Positions 60,920-64,000 of a stretch of 64,000 nt of DNA are shown piece after piece (position 1 is the stretch's first letter; each line of letters opens with the position of its first letter). The DNA comes from Gracilaria gracilis (lineage: Eukaryota; Rhodophyta; Florideophyceae; Gracilariales; Gracilariaceae), in NCBI GenBank assembly GCA_030374805.1, contig JARGSG010000240.1:1-64000 (forward strand), read 5' to 3'. Position numbers and translations under genes: made by a program. The notes under the pieces are model-generated. The model did no database searches and was not told the DNA's origin. It was given only the letters and a program-made list of their open reading frames with translations.

Positions 60920-61645
60920 AGTACTGAAATTGGTGATCATCAACCACGTAGGTGACTAACTCTCTGCTCTGCTCATGGAATCCAAGTACAGAGCTGATCA
61001 CGAAGTGTTTCTATGGAACGCACGTAAGCAATACCAACTACTAATCGGCTGCATCTTTAGAACTGTAACAGCAGTGCGTCGCATGAATTGTGGGCGATCA
61101 CGCTGCGCCATCGATAAACTGCAAACAAACATAGGGAACTGCCAAAGGGCCAGCAGTTCTCACGCGAACACAAGAAAAACGGAGTGGCGACGACAAATTG
61201 CGAGCTCGACGCCATACTGCGGCAAGCTTCTGGCATCAGGCGAAGCGTAGTTACGACTAACAAAGGCTTTCATTTCTCTAACGCAGACGTGCGACAGTTG
61301 GAAGCCGCTCGCTTTTGTCTGTTGCAGAGCTTTCTAACGACTCGGACGAGAACTCCTTTTTCATGCAGATACCAAGTGCGATTGTAGACACGAGAGGAGC
61401 GCCACTGTCGCTATCAAAATCACAACACAAGTTGGCGATGAAGAGCCAAGCCATTTCCTGAATACATAGTGCCCAAAATTATCCAGTATTTAACATATGG
61501 CTCGGCATTGCCCGAGCATGCCGGGACAGTCTGCGACTCGTTCCTCCTGCGTTCCCCTTCCCCGCAATGATGGCAACTTGTGACACCTCAGCCGCACCCG
61601 CTCCTCCCGTCTTCCTCCCCCTCCACCCTATCTCTGTGTGTTCCG
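60920..61645. other. Intergenic region, nothing recognised
   Basis: Only short frames. The last 100 bases are a pyrimidine-rich leader of the Elongin A gene. Confidence 0.5.
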
Positions 61646-62533
61646 ATGGCCAACCGCACCCCTCGACGGCAATCGTCACAGTCCTGCCATGGTTTGGGTC
61701 GAGAGGTCGATGATGATGAACTGTTCGGCCATCTGCAACTTTTTCCACCTCCTCGCTCCCGCGAACGACCTCTTGACAGGAGCTCTCGTCAAAACTCGGT
61801 ACCTATTCAGAGGAGGACAAGGTCTCTTTCACGTGAACCGGAGCAAATCACGATGACCAGGAAAAGAAGCATCAAAGACACCGTATTATCAGATAAACAT
61901 GCTGCTGAACGCCACCCGACGAATCTCGGCACTGAAATATCCGTCGAGCAGTCCCGAAAAGGAGTTCCATATCCTCCCAGGCAATATGAAGATGTTGTGG
62001 CAAGTCTCGCAATCACGAGGGATATGGATATGCTACATGGTGCACCCAGGCTCTCTGCTCTGGCGATCAATGCAGCTCGTATTTATGCTACGGGAGGCCA
62101 TTTCTTAGACCTTTCTAACCTACCAGACGAGTTTTTGTATGACGTTCTTTCTTGTGACTCCGTCTCTCCAGAGCTGCTCAAGCGCTTGGAAGAATTGAAT
62201 CCTTCTCGCGTGAATGTGCTAGACGCAATATGGGCCCGACTTTGTGTTGCAAAGTATGATGAAAGAGAGTTACCCCCTGGAATAAATTGGTGGAGAGCTC
62301 TGTATGAGCTGCGTGTCAGGCAAGATCATGGTCGACTCGAGCGAGCAACGAAACGACTGCGATTGGGCTACAACAAGGCACAAGAGGACCGTGAGAAAAG
62401 ACAGGTGGAAAAAACACGAGTGATCAGAGTAGAGGGACGAAGAAGAAGGGCGTCTACAGCTTCAGCTTCTGGGTCGATGGGACTTTTGGCTCGAATGAGA
62501 ATGGATTTTCGGCGCGAGAGAGGGCGACGGTAG
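61646..62533 (+). CDS. Elongin A-like protein
   Basis: The 295-residue product has a disordered, Arg/Ser-rich N-terminal part and an Elongin A domain from about 150: LSNLPDEFLYDVLSCDSVSP, ELLKRLEELNPSRV, IWARLCVAKYDERELPPG and WWRALYELRV. This is the BC-box/F-box-like region that binds Elongin B/C and, in known systems, acts in Pol II elongation and in a cullin ubiquitin ligase. A long basic helix (EKRQVEKTRVIRVEGRRRR) closes the protein. The ATG at 61646 starts MANRTPRRQSSQ; the ATG at 61580 would add 22 Pro/Ser-rich residues and is less likely. Confidence 0.85.
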   Translation: MANRTPRRQSSQSCHGLGREVDDDELFGHLQLFPPPRSRERPLDRSSRQNSVPIQRRTRSLSREPEQITMTRKRSIKDTVLSDKHAAERHPTNLGTEISVEQSRKGVPYPPRQYEDVVASLAITRDMDMLHGAPRLSALAINAARIYATGGHFLDLSNLPDEFLYDVLSCDSVSPELLKRLEELNPSRVNVLDAIWARLCVAKYDERELPPGINWWRALYELRVRQDHGRLERATKRLRLGYNKAQEDREKRQVEKTRVIRVEGRRRRASTASASGSMGLLARMRMDFRRERGRR

Positions 62534-62670
62534 CAAAGATTGGTTTTCGTAACAAACTCCAGGCCATAGCATGGTCGAGAGAACTGACTAAAACACAGTA
62601 GAGGTACCTTTGTACTTTCTAAACCTTCTGTTGTACGTACTCTTTAAGTAAAACTTAAAACACCAGAACG

Positions 62671-63009
62671 CTAGGCAACTCGCTTAATGATGTGTACTCC
62701 GCTGTCTGTCTCCACCATTCCACTGAGTTCGTTAATTTCCAACGCAAATGCAATGTCTTCAAACGGCTTTTGCATCTCTCCACGCTTAAAAAAGCCCAGA
62801 TCTCCTCCGTTGCGAGCGGAGGAGCAATCACTTTCACGAGATGCTAGTTCCTCGAAGCTTACTTGACCAAGCACTATGCGCTCGCGAAAGTCCGCCAGCA
62901 TTTCGAGCGCTTCTTCCTTTGAGCGAGTGATGTTCTCTGATTTCCAGGATTTCGGACGGCGGGATCCGGCATGTTTGACGAGTACGTGACGGCATCGAAC
63001 TTGAGACAT
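62671..63009 (-). CDS. Pin1-type single-domain parvulin prolyl isomerase
   Basis: The 112-residue product is one parvulin domain without a WW domain, as in plant Pin1. It shows RCRHVLVKHAGSRRPKSW with the basic phosphate-binding loop (RRPKS), ELASRESDCSSARNGGDLGF, FKRGEMQKPFEDIAFAL and VETDSGVHIIKRVA. The active-site Cys is in SDCSSA, and the His residues are in RHVLVKH and GVHII. The basic loop predicts preference for phospho-Ser/Thr-Pro bonds. Cytosolic or nuclear; no targeting sequence. Confidence 0.95.
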   Translation of the reverse strand: MSQVRCRHVLVKHAGSRRPKSWKSENITRSKEEALEMLADFRERIVLGQVSFEELASRESDCSSARNGGDLGFFKRGEMQKPFEDIAFALEINELSGMVETDSGVHIIKRVA

Positions 63010-63649
63010 GATTAGCGATGAGGTAAAGTGAAAAGGTATGCGTGCGCAATTGAGTTGTCGTGAAGGGGAGGGACAACAAACTTCTTGGAATACGTAGCTG
63101 CAGCCCTAGTCTGGAATCCAGACTCTGGATGCAACTGGAAGGGCGCAGTTGCGACTCTTGAAGAACACGCGAGGGTTTGCAGGTTCAAATTGCGCACATT
63201 TTCGTGTACAGTTGGTAATAGAAGGGCGAACGTTACAAAGTGAAAAGAAAACACTGTAGATTGTACTCGAAGGGTTTTATTTTGGACTGGAGCAGTCGGG
63301 AGCGCTTGCTGCGTTGCGGAACTCACTAGAGGTGGTGACAAGAAGCCGTTTGTGCGCGAACTCCGAACTGATTGCGACGCCGTAAGATGACAGAGACCAT
63401 ACAAATGAGTTGAGAGAGCTCTGGTGGACGGGGTTAGATTTCAGAAATGCGCTGTATCGCGTCCATGTTCACATTGATGAACGAACCCATAGCGGCAAAC
63501 GCAGATTCAGAGTTCGAATGGGTAACGGTATCCTATACCAAGAGCCCGTTTGGTTATATCATGATGATATGCATATGTGTTCAAGATTGTACGAGGGAAG
63601 AAACTCATGCTGGATGCTTTGAGTAGTTAGTTTGTATGCTTAAAAGAGT
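63010..63649. other. Intergenic region, nothing recognised
   Basis: Short frames without motif on both strands. This is the 5' flank of the Pin1-type gene and the 3' flank of the two-TM gene. Confidence 0.5.
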
Positions 63650-63988
63650 TTAAACGACAGTTGGTTGGGCGTGACTAGCGTCCCAATCAGCAACAGGTGG
63701 AATATTAGCAGCGGCACCTTGTCGAGCGGCAACTATTTCATCCATCGAACGCTTCGCTTGACGTATCTCTCGCGCAAACGCGAACAAAGAATGTACAACA
63801 AAGCCCAACAACAACAGAACAATCACATCAATCACGATTCTCCATGTTGGATACTGTTGTATTCTGTCCACCAGACTGAGAATTTCGCTGACAAAGACCA
63901 ACACGGAGCCGAAAAACACCGATATGGTGCCGGCCATGACGTAGTTGAGCTGGCGGGGTGTGGCGGTTGAAAAGTAGTGCTTGTCCAC
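63650..63988 (-). CDS. Small two-TM membrane protein
   Basis: The 112-residue product has two hydrophobic segments (about 15-38, VMAGTISVFFGSVLVFVSEI, and 50-72, IVIDVIVLLLLGFVVHSLFAF) and a polar C-terminal tail of about 40 residues with REIRQAKRSMDEIVAAR. No family is recognised. The Met at 63988 lies 12 bases from the window edge, so the true start could lie outside. Confidence 0.5.
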   Translation of the reverse strand: MDKHYFSTATPRQLNYVMAGTISVFFGSVLVFVSEILSLVDRIQQYPTWRIVIDVIVLLLLGFVVHSLFAFAREIRQAKRSMDEIVAARQGAAANIPPVADWDASHAQPTVV

Positions 63989-64000
63989 TGACCGGCCTTT

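Noticed and set aside
1-64000. tRNA, rRNA or CRISPR features
   Set aside because: No convincing cloverleaf with a GTTCGA-type T-loop was found by eye, and no spaced direct-repeat array is present; a tRNA scan was not possible.

Overview
The window looks like nuclear DNA of a photosynthetic eukaryote with very few introns, most likely a red alga; a Chondrus-like florideophyte is my best guess, made by inference and not by a search. Every recognisable gene is a single uninterrupted reading frame, up to 956 codons. The content is eukaryotic (NC2-beta, Elongin A, cytosolic PheRS beta, TMEM161, DAG-lipase-like, PAQR). Several products carry plastid or lumen targeting (DUF1499 protein, twin-Arg lumen protein, plastid-type MscS, Toc34-like GTPase). 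Compact gene islands alternate with gene-poor stretches of low coding potential.

Layout. 1-6.8 kb has no recognisable gene but contains a cluster of palindromes. 6.9-11.2 kb is a large NLR-like gene (helical N-terminus, NB-ARC ATPase, about a dozen WD40 repeats) whose WD40 part is broken by about eight frame changes. 11.2-15.8 kb is gene-poor with a 490-base purine-rich tract. 15.8-26.2 kb holds a secreted acidic-repeat protein, debris of a second NB-ARC gene, PAQR receptor, NC2-beta, a Gln/Pro-rich protein, a TRAP-like phosphatase, WD40 debris and a TRIC-like channel. 27.7-35.9 kb holds a tiny membrane protein, a GST-like protein, a PH-DDHD phospholipase, an FBPase-like protein with altered metal site and a DAG-lipase-like protein. 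38-42.4 kb holds a Toc34-like GTPase, an SDR with enoyl-reductase-like active-site spacing, a clear 795-base non-autonomous hAT-type transposon and a small Cys-rich lumen protein. 42.6-50.1 kb holds two tandem C2-like paralogues, a DUF1499 protein, a Ser/Pro-rich protein and a long MscS channel. 51.7-64 kb is a housekeeping island: TMEM161, DUF4604/KIAA1143, RING protein, membrane-anchored spermidine-synthase-like protein, parvulin-rhodanese, PheRS beta, Elongin A, Pin1-type parvulin and a two-TM protein.

There is no operon logic; genes lie on both strands with their own promoters. The themes that link genes are plastid envelope and lumen function, lipid hydrolysis, and NB-ARC/WD40 genes represented by one large damaged gene and two fragments. 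The items best worth follow-up are the NLR-like gene family, the FBPase-like pseudoenzyme, the Toc34-like GTPase with its long N-terminal domain, the hAT element, and a 12-base motif present four times in intergenic DNA. All identifications come from reading motifs by eye.
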